This document shows, in pieces, positions 63,803-64,000 of a DNA stretch of 64,000 bases. Below the pieces are notes generated by a model. That model saw nothing but the letters and a program-made list of their open reading frames with translations. It searched no databases and had not been told where the DNA came from. Within the stretch, counting starts at the first letter, position 1. Each line of letters opens with the position of its first letter. The DNA is taken from NCBI RefSeq assembly GCF_902497555.1, contig NZ_CABVGP010000004.1:124001-188000 (forward strand). The letters are read 5' to 3'. The position numbers and the translations under genes are program-made. The DNA is from Amycolatopsis camponoti. GTDB taxonomy: Bacteria > Actinomycetota > Actinomycetes > Mycobacteriales > Pseudonocardiaceae.

Positions 63803-64000
63803 GTGGACCTGCGCCGATGGCACTACTTCGCCGTGCTCGCCGAGGAGATGCACTTCACGCGGGCGGCCGCGCGGCTGTTCGTTTCGCAGCCTTCGCTGAG
63901 CCAGCAGATCCGGGCGTTCGAGGCGGAGCTGGGGGTGGCGCTGCTCGACCGTTCGGGCCCGCGGTTCGCACTGACGGAGGCGGGCCGGGTGGCGGCGGAG
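63803..64000 (+). CDS. LysR-family regulator, N-terminal part (3' cut by window end)
   Basis: 66 codons are visible from the GTG at 63803. They encode DLRRWHYFAVLAEEMHFTRAAARLFVSQPSLSQQI and then FEAELGVALLDRS, the winged helix-turn-helix of a LysR protein. The effector-binding domain lies beyond the window. The gene is divergent from the PLP decarboxylase and starts 8 bases after a T-N11-A palindrome, so it probably regulates that gene and itself. The start has no clear ribosome site and may be leaderless. Confidence 0.88.
   Translation, partial: MDLRRWHYFAVLAEEMHFTRAAARLFVSQPSLSQQIRAFEAELGVALLDRSGPRFALTEAGRVAAE

Overview
The window is uniformly high-GC DNA with many GTG starts, 4-base ATGA/GTGA gene overlaps and typical actinobacterial families: a conservon, EspG/PPE-like type VII secretion proteins, Ku/LigD-type end joining, SPW, DUF3040, DUF742 and EbfC proteins. 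Together these point to Pseudonocardiales, most like Amycolatopsis. That placement is inferred from gene content, not from a marker gene. I see no rRNA, tRNA, CRISPR array, insertion sequence, integrase or phage gene, so this looks like chromosome rather than an island.

Layout. 1-4 kb: the C-terminal part of a TPR regulator cut by the window edge, a small secreted Cys-rich M15-like protein, an SPW membrane protein and a 14-TM MFS exporter. 3.9-9.5 kb: a LigD-type phosphoesterase fused to an apparently dead ligase domain, then a TetR-controlled heterodimeric ABC exporter. 9.8-13.8 kb: a complete conservon (kinase-like, roadblock, DUF742, GTPase) ending in a styrene-monooxygenase-like flavoprotein. 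13.8-17.3 kb: Ku, small proteins, several hairpins, and ahcY behind an S-adenosylhomocysteine riboswitch. 17.3-27.3 kb: acetyltransferase, AurF-like diiron protein with a divergent TetR, DNA polymerase IV, a MetE-like methyltransferase, LysE exporter, RibA, and a MarR-controlled MBL hydrolase/flavin monooxygenase pair. 27.2-38.7 kb: a secreted glycan-degradation locus with a beta-helix enzyme, GH16, GH3, a LacI regulator and a large lyase-like protein, all carrying discoidin (F5/8 type C) modules. 38.9-43.2 kb: a TSUP transporter and a form II CO/xanthine-dehydrogenase-type LSM operon. 43.4-49 kb: a STAND-like NTPase with TPRs, flavin reductase-like protein, serine hydrolase and ketopantoate-reductase-like protein. 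49-53.3 kb: an orphan type VII secretion-like substrate operon (EspG, helical protein, Gly-rich PPE-like protein, EspC-like, EbfC-like). 53.3-64 kb: GNAT and MHS transporter, SGNH hydrolase, a small Cys protein, GH29 fucosidase, a PobA-like hydroxylase, a GT-C glycosyltransferase, a PLP decarboxylase and a divergent LysR regulator cut by the window end.

How the parts work together. The glycan locus has the logic of beta-1,3-glucan attack: endo-acting GH16, exo-acting beta-helix enzyme, GH3 beta-glucosidase, and surface attachment by discoidin domains under LacI control. A LacI-type palindrome sits in front of the lyase-like gene. The conservon would relay a signal through a Ras-like GTPase to a monooxygenase. 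AhcY is probably adjusted to its own substrate by an RNA switch whose pseudoknot strand is shared with a terminator. The most unusual features are that riboswitch-terminator overlap, the pseudo-ligase, a dispersed hairpin element with compensatory base changes at the 5' ends of two unrelated genes, long perfect palindromes, the type VII substrate operon lacking any secretion ATPase, and the STAND-TPR gene.
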